From positions 17,388 to 81,387 of IMG/VR virus record IMGVR_UViG_3300036827_000193: 64,000 nucleotides of DNA; one strand, 5' to 3'. Position numbers and translations under genes: made by a program. Source of the DNA: a virus. Shown in pieces: positions 34,787-43,625 of this stretch. The first letter of the stretch is position 1, and every line of letters begins with the position of its first letter. The notes beneath the pieces are model-generated. The model was not told the origin of the DNA. It did no database searches and saw nothing but the letters and a program-made list of their open reading frames with translations.

Positions 34787-36319
34787 TCAGGCAGCGGCGC
34801 GCTGCGCCGCCATTGCGTCCAGATCACGCGTGACGTGATCGAGAACCGTCTGCCAGTCGCCCACCTTGGGCTGCCGGTAGAGTGTTGCGCGCGGGTACCA
34901 CGGCGAGTCGGTGCGCCCGAGTTGCCAGCGCCAATCGGTTGAATAGGCCGGGATCAGGATCCAGGTCGGCACGCCGAGCGTTGCGGCGAGGTGCGCGACC
35001 GCAGTGTCGACGGTGACGACCAGGTCGAGCGCGGCGATCGCGGCTGCGGTATCGCGCAGGTCGTCAAGCCACAGCGCACTCAGGAACGGATGACGCCGCT
35101 GCAGCGCCGCGAATTCATTGGTCTCGCCGGCGCGCATCTGCTGGATCGAGACGAAGTTCGCCTTGGCCTCGAAGATGGCGCCGAATTTGGCGAGCGGGAT
35201 CGAGCGATGGGCGTCGTTCTTGTGCTGGAAGTTGCCGGCCCAGCACACCCCGACATTCAATTCGTTCGCCGGCGGGTCGAGACTGGCGCGCAGGCGCGCA
35301 ACACGCTCCGGCTCGATCGAGGGCTGCCACGGCGGCGGCAGGTCCTGCTCGGTGTCAATGCCGAGATAAAGCGGCAGCGACATCAGCGCGGCCCAGCGCT
35401 CGAAGCCTTCGACCGTATCGCCGGCGGCAAGCTCCAGCACCGTGACGCCGGGGATATCGCGCACCAGCGGCGTGAGCTTGTCATGGACGCGCAGCAGCAC
35501 ATTACCGGCGCGCTCGCGGATCAGCGGCACGAAGCGCAGGAACTGGATGGTGTCGCCGAGCCCCTGCTCGGCGTGGATCAGGATGGTCTTGCCGGTCAGC
35601 GCCTCGCCCTGCCACTTCTTGTCGGCCGGCAGATTGAGGTTGGGCGTATCGTTCTCGCTGCTGGTCAGCCGCGCCTCGTAGTCGGCAAAGCCGCGCAGGT
35701 CGCCGAGCAGGAGCCGCGCCATGGCGCGGTTGTAGCGCGCGTCGGCCTCATTGAGCCGGCTGACGCTGTCGGTTGCCGGTGCGCGCAGTTCGAGCGAGTG
35801 ATCGAGCGAGGCGATTGCCTCGCGATGGCGATTGAGGCGCAACAGCGCGATGCCGCGGTTGTAGTGCGGAAACGGGTCGCTCGGATCGAACGCGATGCCC
35901 TTGTCGAGCGCAACGAGCGCCGCCTCGTGGCGGCCAAGCCGTTCCAGCGTGTTGCCGAGATTGTTGTAGATCAGCGCCTTGGCGGCCGGTGACAGCGGCG
36001 TCTTGGCGGTGTGGTGGGCGGCGCGCTCAAGGTCGGCAAGGCCTTCCTCGGGATGGCCGAGCTGCGCGACGCACAGTCCGTAATGGCTCAGCGCAATCGG
36101 ATTGCGGCGGTTGATCTTGCGCCCGCGCCAGAACCAGTACAGCGCCTCGTGCAGCTTGCCGGTCTCAAACAGCGAGGTGCCGAGCCGCTCGATGGCCTCG
36201 AAGTTCTCGGGCTCGTGCACCAGGACGCCGCGAAACATCGCCATCGCGCTGGGATGGTCGCCGGCCATGGCGTAGCCGGCGCCGAGGTCGAGCGCTTCGC
36301 CGATCGAGAGGTCGCTCAT
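34787..36319 (-). CDS. TPR-repeat glycosyltransferase-like protein
   Basis: A 510-residue protein. Residues 1-200 are TPR units (ALIYNNLGNTLERLGRHEAA, PHYNRGIALLRLNRHREAIA). Residues about 240-500 resemble GT-B/OGT-like or GT9-like enzymes: KTILIHAEQGLGDTIQFLRF, LNVGVCWAGN, and LDLVVTVDTAVAHLAATLGV. The start overlaps the portal stop as ATGA, so this glycosylation gene is coupled to the portal gene. Likely sugar transfer to protein; acceptor unknown. Confidence 0.78.
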   Translation of the reverse strand: MSDLSIGEALDLGAGYAMAGDHPSAMAMFRGVLVHEPENFEAIERLGTSLFETGKLHEALYWFWRGRKINRRNPIALSHYGLCVAQLGHPEEGLADLERAAHHTAKTPLSPAAKALIYNNLGNTLERLGRHEAALVALDKGIAFDPSDPFPHYNRGIALLRLNRHREAIASLDHSLELRAPATDSVSRLNEADARYNRAMARLLLGDLRGFADYEARLTSSENDTPNLNLPADKKWQGEALTGKTILIHAEQGLGDTIQFLRFVPLIRERAGNVLLRVHDKLTPLVRDIPGVTVLELAAGDTVEGFERWAALMSLPLYLGIDTEQDLPPPWQPSIEPERVARLRASLDPPANELNVGVCWAGNFQHKNDAHRSIPLAKFGAIFEAKANFVSIQQMRAGETNEFAALQRRHPFLSALWLDDLRDTAAAIAALDLVVTVDTAVAHLAATLGVPTWILIPAYSTDWRWQLGRTDSPWYPRATLYRQPKVGDWQTVLDHVTRDLDAMAAQRAAA

Positions 36320-38859
36320 GCGGCGCGCGGTCCCTGCTGCGGCAGCCGCACACCGGAGATGCGCCCGGTCTTGGGATCCCGCGTGAAGTCGAGCTTGCCG
36401 TCCGTGAGCAACTGCATCAGCGCCTCATGCGGAGCCGGTGCGGGAGGAGCGGCCGGCGCAGCAGCGGGAGGCGAGGACGCGGAGGGCGGACCGCTTGGAC
36501 CCGTGCCGGAAGGCGCACCCTGCGGGGACGCAGGCGCGGCATCTTCCATCTCCGCGCCCTCGCCAGCTTGTGCCGTGGTATCGTTGGCGAGATCGCGGCG
36601 GTGCTTGGCGATGGCGAGGCCATGCCGGTGGCCGTGCTCGAGCGCGGCGAGGTGGGTCTGGTTGGTGCGATGGCCGTGGTCGAACCCGGTGCGCTTGGCC
36701 TCGACCTGGTGGCCGAGCATGCGGTCGATGATGTCGGCCTCGAGCTCGCGCTTGCCGAGCGCGACCTTGGCGAGCGCGGCCATGCCAGTGAAGTAGGCGG
36801 CTTCGCCGGTGCGGTTGTCCTTGGCGATCTTGGCCTGCAATTCCTGCGTCTTGAGGTCGGCCATCGGGTTGGCGCGGGGTTGCCCGTTGTCCTTGAAGAA
36901 GCGCGCGCCGCCGTCCTTGTAGCCGGCCGCGCCGAACACCTCCTCGATCACCGCCTCGCTGTTGATTTCTTTCTGCCCGGACTGGAACTCGGGCGCCTGC
37001 GCCAATAGCGGCGCGACGATCTGCGCAGCGGCCTGGAACTTGGCCAGCCGCTGCTGCGGGTCGCCGGCGCCGAGGCCGGCGCTGACGCGAATGGTGATCT
37101 GCTGCTCCAGCAAGTCGTCGTCGATCTTGCTGATGCCGTGCTTCTCGAACAACTGCGCGCGCTGGCCGCACAGGCCGAGCACGACCGGGTCGCTCTCGTA
37201 GTATTGCTCGCAGCGCACGATCTGCGCCAGCGCCGGCTCGACCCAGGTCTCGATCCAGACCCGGATATCGAATTCCTGCACCGCATTGGCAGCGCCGGCG
37301 GCGAGTTTGAGGCCGCCCAGCGTCTTGCCGAGCGCGTTGTTGTTCTCGACATTGCCGTAGTTCTGCTGGCCGGCGAGGTCGTCGAATTCGAGATCGAGCT
37401 CGCGGCCCATCAGGATCGGCCCCTGGCCCAACTGCGGCGGTGTCTCCCACACCACGTCGTCCTTGTCGTCGACGAAGATCGAGGAGCCGGACGAGCGGCG
37501 CTTGACCTGGTCCATGTCGATGCGCCGGCCGCGCTTGACCTTCGAGATCGGCATGACGTTTTGCTTGACGGCGTCGAGCGTGAGATTGCGCAGGTCGTTG
37601 GTTTCGACCTGCAGCGGCTGCCAGGATTCCACCGCCGACATCGGAAAGATGCGGTGCGATTCGAGGTTGCCGTAGCCCAGCACCAAAGGGCGCTCGCCGT
37701 ACTGCTCGGGATAGACCTCGCGCGTCGGCTTGGGATCAGTGAGGTAATACTTGTCGCCGACCGACCAGAACGTCCAGTCCTCGCCCGCCACCCGCATGAA
37801 GGTCTCGTACACCCACACGATCTGGAATTCGGTGCCGGTCTGGGTCTCGTCGAGCCGGTCGAGCCCCATCTCGCGGGCGCGGCGGATCGCCTCCATGTCC
37901 TGCTTGCCGAGGTTTGCGGCCTGGCGCAGCGCCTGCTCGGAGACCTGCTTCCACGGATTGACCGGGGCGTCCTGCTTGCCGAGGATTTCCTCGACCGTCA
38001 TCGGGTATTTGAGGATGACGAAGGCGGCATTCTGCGCCGGGTTGAGCCAGTTGGCGGCTGAATCGATGACGAAGTTTTCCGGCGGGAACAGCACCATGTC
38101 GGGGCGGTCGACGTCGAGCGTGTAGACCTCGCGCACGCCCTTGACGAGAGCGCCGTTGCCGTCGTCGACATCGGCGTCTTCCTCGCCGGTCTTGCGATGC
38201 TCCTGCTTCCAGCACTGCTTGGAGAGGCAGATGCCGGTGAGCAGCGTGTCTTCGCGCGCGCCCATCGAGATCAGGAACCAGGGCAGCGACGCCTTGCCGC
38301 TGGTGCGGTCGGTGCGGTAGTTGACCAGTTCCTCCATCACACCGGCGGCGGCGCGCTGTTTCGGATCGGCCTCGTTGCCGGGCAGGCAATTGATGGCGTC
38401 GACGTTGTTGAACAGGCTTGCGGCAACGGCAGCGAGATCCTTGCGCACCGCGGCGCGCGTCTTGGGCACGAACAGCCGCGAGCGGCCGCGCCATTCGGGC
38501 CGGGTGTACTTGGACCCGACGTAGTGCTCGTTGTGAAAGGCGCGCAGCGACTGCGACCAGGCGCGGCGGTTGACCTGCGCCATGTAGAGCTGCGACTGCT
38601 GCTCGGCCTCGCGCACCAGGCGCAGGAATTCGATTCCCGGACCGGGCTGGCCGTCGTCAACGCCTTCGGGATTGGCGGCCTCGTAGGCCGCGGTGTTCTC
38701 CAGCTCCGGACCACTCTGGCCACCACCTTGGCCGCCAGCTTCGCGCGCGCGCTCGATCGCATCCTCGCCCGGGGGCTGGCCCGGGCCGGTGAACGAGATC
38801 GGCCGCGCCCGGGTGTTGGCGAGATCGTCCTCGCCGGGCGGATAAGTGCGGAGCGCCAT
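36316..38859 (-). CDS. Portal protein
   Basis: An 847-residue protein with the features of large podoviral portals: a helical entry region (AEQQSQLYMAQVNRRAWSQS), RPEWRGRSRLFVPKTRAAVR, and a long helical wing and stem. A Gln/Ala/Pro-rich C-terminus follows. It forms the dodecameric vertex through which DNA is packaged and ejected. It lies between the terminase genes and the scaffold-capsid genes, as expected, and overlaps the next gene by ATGA. Confidence 0.85.
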   Translation of the reverse strand: MALRTYPPGEDDLANTRARPISFTGPGQPPGEDAIERAREAGGQGGGQSGPELENTAAYEAANPEGVDDGQPGPGIEFLRLVREAEQQSQLYMAQVNRRAWSQSLRAFHNEHYVGSKYTRPEWRGRSRLFVPKTRAAVRKDLAAVAASLFNNVDAINCLPGNEADPKQRAAAGVMEELVNYRTDRTSGKASLPWFLISMGAREDTLLTGICLSKQCWKQEHRKTGEEDADVDDGNGALVKGVREVYTLDVDRPDMVLFPPENFVIDSAANWLNPAQNAAFVILKYPMTVEEILGKQDAPVNPWKQVSEQALRQAANLGKQDMEAIRRAREMGLDRLDETQTGTEFQIVWVYETFMRVAGEDWTFWSVGDKYYLTDPKPTREVYPEQYGERPLVLGYGNLESHRIFPMSAVESWQPLQVETNDLRNLTLDAVKQNVMPISKVKRGRRIDMDQVKRRSSGSSIFVDDKDDVVWETPPQLGQGPILMGRELDLEFDDLAGQQNYGNVENNNALGKTLGGLKLAAGAANAVQEFDIRVWIETWVEPALAQIVRCEQYYESDPVVLGLCGQRAQLFEKHGISKIDDDLLEQQITIRVSAGLGAGDPQQRLAKFQAAAQIVAPLLAQAPEFQSGQKEINSEAVIEEVFGAAGYKDGGARFFKDNGQPRANPMADLKTQELQAKIAKDNRTGEAAYFTGMAALAKVALGKRELEADIIDRMLGHQVEAKRTGFDHGHRTNQTHLAALEHGHRHGLAIAKHRRDLANDTTAQAGEGAEMEDAAPASPQGAPSGTGPSGPPSASSPPAAAPAAPPAPAPHEALMQLLTDGKLDFTRDPKTGRISGVRLPQQGPRAA

Positions 38860-38864
38860 CGGAT

Positions 38865-39176
38865 TTACGTCGTAATCACTGCCGAAATCTTGTCGCCGGG
38901 CTTGACCAGGAAGTATTCGGTCTGCCCGGCCGTCATGCGCTGGTGCGAGGTGGTGGCGACCGGCGCCTTGGCGATGATGACGCAGCAGATCGAGTCGGTG
39001 TGCACGCGAACGAGCCGCGTGTTGGTGCCGAACGCCGCCGATTCAGCGTGCCCGCCGCTGTAGTCGATCGGCGCCTGCAGGATCGCGTCATCGGAGAAGA
39101 ACGCCAGCGGCGGAAACATGCCGCCCATGGCGTTCTGCGGCGCCTCGAACTCGGTGACGTAGAGCTTGGATGTCAT
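38865..39176 (-). CDS. Small structural-region protein
   Basis: A 103-residue protein starting MTSKLYVTEFEAPQNAMGG, strand-rich with a PIDYSGGHAESAAFG turn region. It lies 5 bp upstream of the portal start and 3 bp after the preceding stop. Similar small proteins accompany podoviral portals; function not known. Confidence 0.6.
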   Translation of the reverse strand: MTSKLYVTEFEAPQNAMGGMFPPLAFFSDDAILQAPIDYSGGHAESAAFGTNTRLVRVHTDSICCVIIAKAPVATTSHQRMTAGQTEYFLVKPGDKISAVITT

Positions 39177-39179
39177 GGT

Positions 39180-39449
39180 TCAGTCCTCAGCGCATGCGGC
39201 GCTCAGTGGCGAAGGCCACCGATCAAGCAAGTAGGTCATGACGTGGTTGGCAATGTCGTTTGGGACGCCGATGGCAAGCATCGTGTCGAAGACCGGCCGT
39301 ACGCGGCGCAGGTCGGCCTCGATGCTGGCGTGGCAGGCATCGCAGACCGTGACCGCGGTTACCTCACCGTCGCATTGCAGATCGAGCGGAGCGCCCGGAC
39401 CGCCGCACGCACCGCAGCGATGCAGCGGCACGACGTTGGCTGCATTCAC
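39180..39449 (-). CDS. Small Cys-rich (zinc-knuckle-like) protein
   Basis: An 89-residue protein with CGAC and CDAC pairs spaced for one zinc site, then a helical C-terminal half (FDTMLAIGVPNDIANHVMTY). Its ATG overlaps the upstream stop as ATGA. Role unknown. Confidence 0.6.
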   Translation of the reverse strand: MNAANVVPLHRCGACGGPGAPLDLQCDGEVTAVTVCDACHASIEADLRRVRPVFDTMLAIGVPNDIANHVMTYLLDRWPSPLSAACAED

Positions 39450-39895
39450 TCCGGCACCTTGCGCGAGGGCAGGACCAGCGCCGAGTGCTTGGCGCGCGCA
39501 TCGAGGAAGGATTCGAGATTGAAGCGGCCGCGCGAGACGCCGTAGCGTTCCAGCAACTGGCCACCGGCGCGGCGCAAGAGGCCGTCGCTCAATTCATCGG
39601 TGGTCAGGTTGATCGCCCAGAACTTGTTGATGCCCATCAGGATCGGCACCGAGACGTAGGCCATCTTCTGCGCGCCGTCGTAGATGCAGCGCCATGGGAT
39701 GCCCGGGTAGGTTTGCGTCAGGACCTCGTGCATCCACGTCGCGTTGGCGATGTCCATGCGCTCGAACGGATCGTCGAGCACTTCGCCGTTCGGCCCGGCC
39801 GGCGCGTCGTGCTTGGTCAGCACGACCATGTCGTGGCCGCCGTGGCTGACTTTTGGGATCACGTCCTGGCGGAGTGTGATGGCGTCGTGCGGCAT
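39446..39895 (-). CDS. Phage structural-region protein, unknown function
   Basis: A 149-residue protein from ATG 39895 (MPHDAITLRQDVIPKVSHGG). It is mixed alpha/beta and contains MGINKFWAINLTTDELSDG. It starts after the terminator at 39915-39938 and overlaps the next gene. No known domain is recognised. Confidence 0.6.
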   Translation of the reverse strand: MPHDAITLRQDVIPKVSHGGHDMVVLTKHDAPAGPNGEVLDDPFERMDIANATWMHEVLTQTYPGIPWRCIYDGAQKMAYVSVPILMGINKFWAINLTTDELSDGLLRRAGGQLLERYGVSRGRFNLESFLDARAKHSALVLPSRKVPE

Positions 39896-39914
39896 GGCGG
39901 GTGTCCACAAATGC

Positions 39915-39938
39915 AAAAGGCCGCCCGGTGGGGCGGCT
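39915..39938 (-). terminator. Intercistronic hairpin terminator
   Basis: On the minus strand AGCCGCCC pairs with GGGCGGCC around a 4-base loop, followed by TTTTGC. It is almost identical to the element at 27712-27735. It sits between the 304-residue gene and the 149-residue gene. Confidence 0.7.
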
Positions 39939-39967
39939 CGCGGCAGCGGATGGAGGTTGGGAGGCGT

Positions 39968-40882
39968 CTAGAAGGGCGGCGAACGCATGCAGAGCGCGAA
40001 TGCCGCGATGCGATTGGCAATCTTGAGCGCGGCCGGCTCGTCGGTCTCCAGCGTGATCTTCTGCGCCAGCATGATGTCGCCGATCGCCGGCGCATCGACC
40101 GGCTGCAGGCAGATGCGATCAACAACGTCGCCCTGCTGGTCCAAACATTCGACGTTGTAACTGCGCCCGGTTGTGATCCGATAGCGTCCGCCGGCGGAGC
40201 CTGTCACCGCGAAGCTCTTGGTTGCCTTGTACTGTTTGCGCTGTGCCGGCGAGAGCCAGCCGGTGAGCAAGGCGAGCGATCTGGCGTGGGCCTTGCGGTC
40301 GGCCTCGGAATTGACCGGCACGCTCAAATACAAATAGCCGCCGGTGGCAGGGGTCGTCCAGAATTGTAGGTCGCGCCGGTCGATCGAAAGGGTGTTGTTG
40401 TCTGGTTGAACGGTCACGCTGGGGTCGGTGTCGACGGCCAGCATCGGCGTCGCCACCCCGTACATCACGGCGTCGTTGACGCGGCGATTGACCTCGCGCT
40501 GCACCTCGTGGCGCGCTCTAAGGTCCTCGAACAGGCCGACATAGTCGCGATCGGCAACACGCTGCCAGTCGATGTCCTGGCGAAGCTCGTGCCTCGTCAC
40601 GATCCAGTGCTGGTCGCGATCATCGAAAAAATGCGCGGTGAATTCGACGGCGTCGTGGATGAGACGATCACGCCACCGCACCGAGCGGATATGCGGCAAT
40701 GGACGATCGCCGTAGGAATACAGAACGTGGCGAAACGCACGCTCAGCGGCGCGAAGCACAACGTCCTGGCCCCGCCGTCGCGGACGCGGCACCAGACGGC
40801 GCCAGCCGGTCACCTCATCGATTGTCGATCGAGCATCGTCGACGGTGGTAAAATAATCGCTCGACCACCATTGAGCCGCCAA
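39968..40882 (-). CDS. Conserved phage/bacterial protein of unknown function
   Basis: A 304-residue protein beginning with TTG at 40882, four bases after the preceding stop, with AGGGCGGG upstream. The N-terminal half is strongly basic, with many His/Arg residues. The C-terminal third has GGRYRITTGRSYNVECLDQ and IGDIMLAQKITLETDE, a block that recurs in uncharacterised phage and actinobacterial proteins. No catalytic motif is clear. Confidence 0.55.
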   Translation of the reverse strand: MAAQWWSSDYFTTVDDARSTIDEVTGWRRLVPRPRRRGQDVVLRAAERAFRHVLYSYGDRPLPHIRSVRWRDRLIHDAVEFTAHFFDDRDQHWIVTRHELRQDIDWQRVADRDYVGLFEDLRARHEVQREVNRRVNDAVMYGVATPMLAVDTDPSVTVQPDNNTLSIDRRDLQFWTTPATGGYLYLSVPVNSEADRKAHARSLALLTGWLSPAQRKQYKATKSFAVTGSAGGRYRITTGRSYNVECLDQQGDVVDRICLQPVDAPAIGDIMLAQKITLETDEPAALKIANRIAAFALCMRSPPF

Positions 40883-40885
40883 GTC

Positions 40886-41113
40886 TCACCCGCCCTGCAT
40901 CTGCGGCCGGAACAGGGTCTCGTCCTTGGTGTCCTTGAACGAGCGCGCCAGCGTGTAGTCGCTCTCGCCGGCGTTGCGCGTCACCGCGATGTGCTTGTCC
41001 TCGCCGACCAGTTTCTCGAACCGCGCCATCGCCTCCGTGACCTGCGCGTCGTTTTTCGGATCGAACGCGACGGTGCTGTGGCCGCTGTGGTCCATGATGA
41101 TGTGCGTTGCCAT
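40886..41113 (-). CDS. Small acidic protein, unknown function
   Basis: A 75-residue protein starting MATHIIMDHSGHSTVAFDP at ATG 41113, the start with the best conservation-like pattern; the upstream in-frame ATGs fall in non-coding-looking sequence. The pattern of charged residues and a RFEKLVGEDKHIAVTR segment suggest a small alpha/beta fold. No known family. Confidence 0.6.
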   Translation of the reverse strand: MATHIIMDHSGHSTVAFDPKNDAQVTEAMARFEKLVGEDKHIAVTRNAGESDYTLARSFKDTKDETLFRPQMQGG

Positions 41114-41176
41114 ATGGGGCTCCCTCATGAATGAGACGCGCACGGCATAGCCTGATTTGGTTAAGATCAACAAGAG

Positions 41177-41338
41177 TCAGGCGGCCTTGCCCACGCGTTT
41201 GGGCCGCAGCATACCCAGATGCCGCCCCGCCACCGTCATGATGGCAATCCAGTGCTCGCGCTCGATCGGCGCGCCGGCGCGCACGATCGCCGACACCGAA
41301 GTCGTGCGCATGGCAATGGCGCGGTAGAACGCGAGCAT
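41177..41338 (-). CDS. Small basic protein (53 aa)
   Basis: ATG 41338 follows the upstream stop with no gap and the frame ends at TGA 41177. The product (MLAFYRAIAMRTTSVSAIVR, then EREHWIAIMTVAG, ending KRVGKAA) is short, helical and basic. The tight fit between neighbours is the main evidence that it is real. Confidence 0.5.
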   Translation of the reverse strand: MLAFYRAIAMRTTSVSAIVRAGAPIEREHWIAIMTVAGRHLGMLRPKRVGKAA

Positions 41339-41572
41339 TCAGATCCCCGTCAGGCCGTCCGGATAGCGCCACGTTCCCGATACCGTGCCGGTCGGGTCGA
41401 ACGAAACATTCTGCTGGTCGGCGGTGGCGCCGCCCGGGGCAAACGTGGTGAGCCGCACCAGCCCGCTTGCCGCCGCGACCGCAATCACGATGGCCGGATA
41501 GGTGTTGGTCGCGGTCTCGGTGTAGATGACCGACTGGCACATCTGCGGGCCGGCAGCCTGGTTCTCGGCCAT
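41339..41572 (-). CDS. Small structural-region protein
   Basis: A 77-residue protein with two strand-rich halves (TATNTYPAIVIAVAAASGLV, then DPTGTVSGTWRYPDG). It begins 11 bp after the epimerase stop and touches the next start. Similar short proteins occur in head operons; no function is known. Confidence 0.55.
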   Translation of the reverse strand: MAENQAAGPQMCQSVIYTETATNTYPAIVIAVAAASGLVRLTTFAPGGATADQQNVSFDPTGTVSGTWRYPDGLTGI

Positions 41573-41583
41573 GCTCGAAACTT

Positions 41584-42603
41584 TCAGGCCGCGCGGCGAT
41601 GCTTCTGCCGCGCGATCCAGTTGAAGGTGCGCTCAAGCCCGACATCGAACGGCGTCGAGGCCTTCCAGCCGAGATGCTTCTCGGCAAGGTCGGTCGTCAT
41701 GTGCAGGGTCTGCTTGCCGATCGGGCCGGGCACGTTCTTGATGGTGAGCCGCTTGTTGGACAGCGCAATCGCCTTCTCGGCGATATCGTTGCAGGTCGTG
41801 AGCTCCTGCGTCGCGATGTTGACCGGGCCACTGAAATCGTTCGACCGCACCAGCGCCGTCATCGCCTCCAGCAGATCGTCGATGTAGACCAGCGGCCGGA
41901 TCTGGTTGCCGTCGCCCCAGACCTCGACCTCGCCGCCGTTTGGTGCATCGAGCACCTTGCGGCAGATCGCGGCCACTGCCTTTTCGCGGCCGTCGTCGAA
42001 CGCGGAGCCCGGGCCATAGATGGTCGAGAAGCGGGTGACACAGACGTTGAGGCCGTGGTTGCGTTTGTACGCGGCGTACAATTGCTCGCTGAACAGTTTC
42101 TCCCAGCCATAGGCGTTGCTGGGGTTGGCCGGATAGGCGTCTTCCTCGCAAATGGGGACCGTCCAAAGGTCGAAGCCAATTTTAACGGTCGCCCTAGCCC
42201 GGTAGGCATTAGACCCCATCTCGTCGTCGTAGACGCACGACGATGAGGTGTAGAGCAGCCGGCCGCAGCCGATCCGGCTGAAGGCTTCGGCGACGCGGGC
42301 GTTGATCAGCACGTTGTCGCGGATCACCTCGGCGTCGTGATGCCCGGTGAAGATGTAGCCGGCGCCGCCCATGTTGCAGGCGAGCTGGTAGACCTCGTCG
42401 AACGGTTGCCCGTTCGGCGCCGTCATCCGCATCACGTCATCGAGCCAGCGCAGGTCGAGCCCCGCAAAGTAGTCGGCGGCACTCGGCTCGAACGGCGGCC
42501 TCCTGATGTCTGCGGCCGCGACCCAGTAGCCCTCTTCCTTGAGCCGCCTTGTCAGCGCCATGCCGATGAAGCCGGCGCCGCCGAGCACCAGGGCGGTTTT
42601 CAT
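41584..42603 (-). CDS. NAD-dependent nucleotide-sugar epimerase/dehydratase
   Basis: A 339-residue short-chain dehydrogenase-type protein from ATG 42603, which overlaps the methyltransferase stop as ATGA. The dinucleotide-binding LGGAGFIG lies at residues 7-14; the catalytic Tyr165-xxx-Lys169 is in SNAYGWEK. The QLACNMGGAGYIFTGHHDA segment is typical of GDP-mannose 3,5-epimerase-like enzymes. It should supply a sugar nucleotide to the glycosyltransferases nearby. Exact substrate not determinable. Confidence 0.8.
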   Translation of the reverse strand: MKTALVLGGAGFIGMALTRRLKEEGYWVAAADIRRPPFEPSAADYFAGLDLRWLDDVMRMTAPNGQPFDEVYQLACNMGGAGYIFTGHHDAEVIRDNVLINARVAEAFSRIGCGRLLYTSSSCVYDDEMGSNAYRARATVKIGFDLWTVPICEEDAYPANPSNAYGWEKLFSEQLYAAYKRNHGLNVCVTRFSTIYGPGSAFDDGREKAVAAICRKVLDAPNGGEVEVWGDGNQIRPLVYIDDLLEAMTALVRSNDFSGPVNIATQELTTCNDIAEKAIALSNKRLTIKNVPGPIGKQTLHMTTDLAEKHLGWKASTPFDVGLERTFNWIARQKHRRAA

Positions 42604-43349
42604 TTCCGTGTTGCCCCGTTGATCGCCTGCAGGAAGGCCTGCGGTGTGTTCGGTATGATGTTGAGGAGTTTCATCTGCTCGTCCCAATCGGACTGAAACG
42701 GCATATGCGCGGCGCTGTACATTACGCCCAGCGGTGATCGAAAATTCCCGACAATGCCAAGCCCGGTCGGTGGGCAGGCGACGGTGAAGGCGACGAGGTC
42801 GGTCCGCTCGACGATGGCTGCCATCAGGCGCCAGACATCGCCGGTATGGAACGAGGACTGCGGCAACGGCGTCGCGGTGCGCTCATCCATCGGGATGACG
42901 TCATGGATGGCGATGATCGAGGAAGGCTTCGCCAGCCGTTCGAGGCTCTCAAAGTCGCGCAGCGCATGGTCGAAGCTGTGATCGCCGTCGATGAAGGCAA
43001 GGTCGAAGCCCGCGACAAGCTGGCTGTTATGCGGGTTGGCGAAGAAGGCGTCGCTGGTCGAGACGGAAAAGGCCGTGTTCGGCTTGCCCTTTTCAACGAG
43101 CGCCTGGCTCGGCGCCGGATCGATCGCGATGCACCGGGTATTGGCGTGCGCAAGCTCAAGGCTTTTGCCCTCGCGCACGCCGATCTCGACGTAAAGCTTC
43201 GGCCACAGCGTCATGTGCAGCGCGCGCAGCACCTGGAGATAGTTCGGCCCGGGCAGCTTGAGATAGGCCAGCGCCTCGTAGCCGAGGTGATCGTGGATCG
43301 GCGCCGTCGCCAGCGTGTGGGCGATGCGCTCGCAGAGTTCACGCTGCAT
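42600..43349 (-). CDS. Class I SAM-dependent methyltransferase (Methyltransf_24-like)
   Basis: A 249-residue protein with the SAM motif LYVEIGVREGKSLELA (about 52-67), an acidic loop (CIAIDPAPS) and LAFIDGDHSFDHALRDFE near residue 120, the signature of the Methyltransf_24 group. Such enzymes often act on cell-surface sugars. It is coupled to the epimerase downstream and lies one base after the stop of the 91-residue gene. Confidence 0.78.
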   Translation of the reverse strand: MQRELCERIAHTLATAPIHDHLGYEALAYLKLPGPNYLQVLRALHMTLWPKLYVEIGVREGKSLELAHANTRCIAIDPAPSQALVEKGKPNTAFSVSTSDAFFANPHNSQLVAGFDLAFIDGDHSFDHALRDFESLERLAKPSSIIAIHDVIPMDERTATPLPQSSFHTGDVWRLMAAIVERTDLVAFTVACPPTGLGIVGNFRSPLGVMYSAAHMPFQSDWDEQMKLLNIIPNTPQAFLQAINGATRK

Positions 43350-43625
43350 TCAATCCCACCGGTTTGTGAACGTCACTGGAGTGCGCAGCGGAATGAATTG
43401 CTTGACCATTTCCGCGTGCTTGAGGCCGTGCCAGACGTCGCCTAGTGCCGGGCCTCCGGTTCCTTCCAGGAACATGATGTTGTAATGCGCCGCCACCCCG
43501 AGACAGGCATCGCGCGCCACGATCACAAGCGGCCCGCTGACGATGTTGTACTGCCGCGCGAGGAACGGTGTGTCCGGCAGCGGCGAGGCGACATCGGTAG
43601 GCTCGTTGTGGATATCGATCTTCAT
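43350..43625 (-). CDS. Small conserved protein in the glycosylation cluster, unknown function
   Basis: A 91-residue protein starting MKIDIHNEPTDVASPLPD at ATG 43625, overlapping the upstream stop as ATGA. It contains PLVIVARDACLGVAAHYNI and ends TFTNRWD. Sandwiched and coupled between a glycosyltransferase and a methyltransferase, it may assist glycan synthesis, but no domain is recognised. Confidence 0.55.
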   Translation of the reverse strand: MKIDIHNEPTDVASPLPDTPFLARQYNIVSGPLVIVARDACLGVAAHYNIMFLEGTGGPALGDVWHGLKHAEMVKQFIPLRTPVTFTNRWD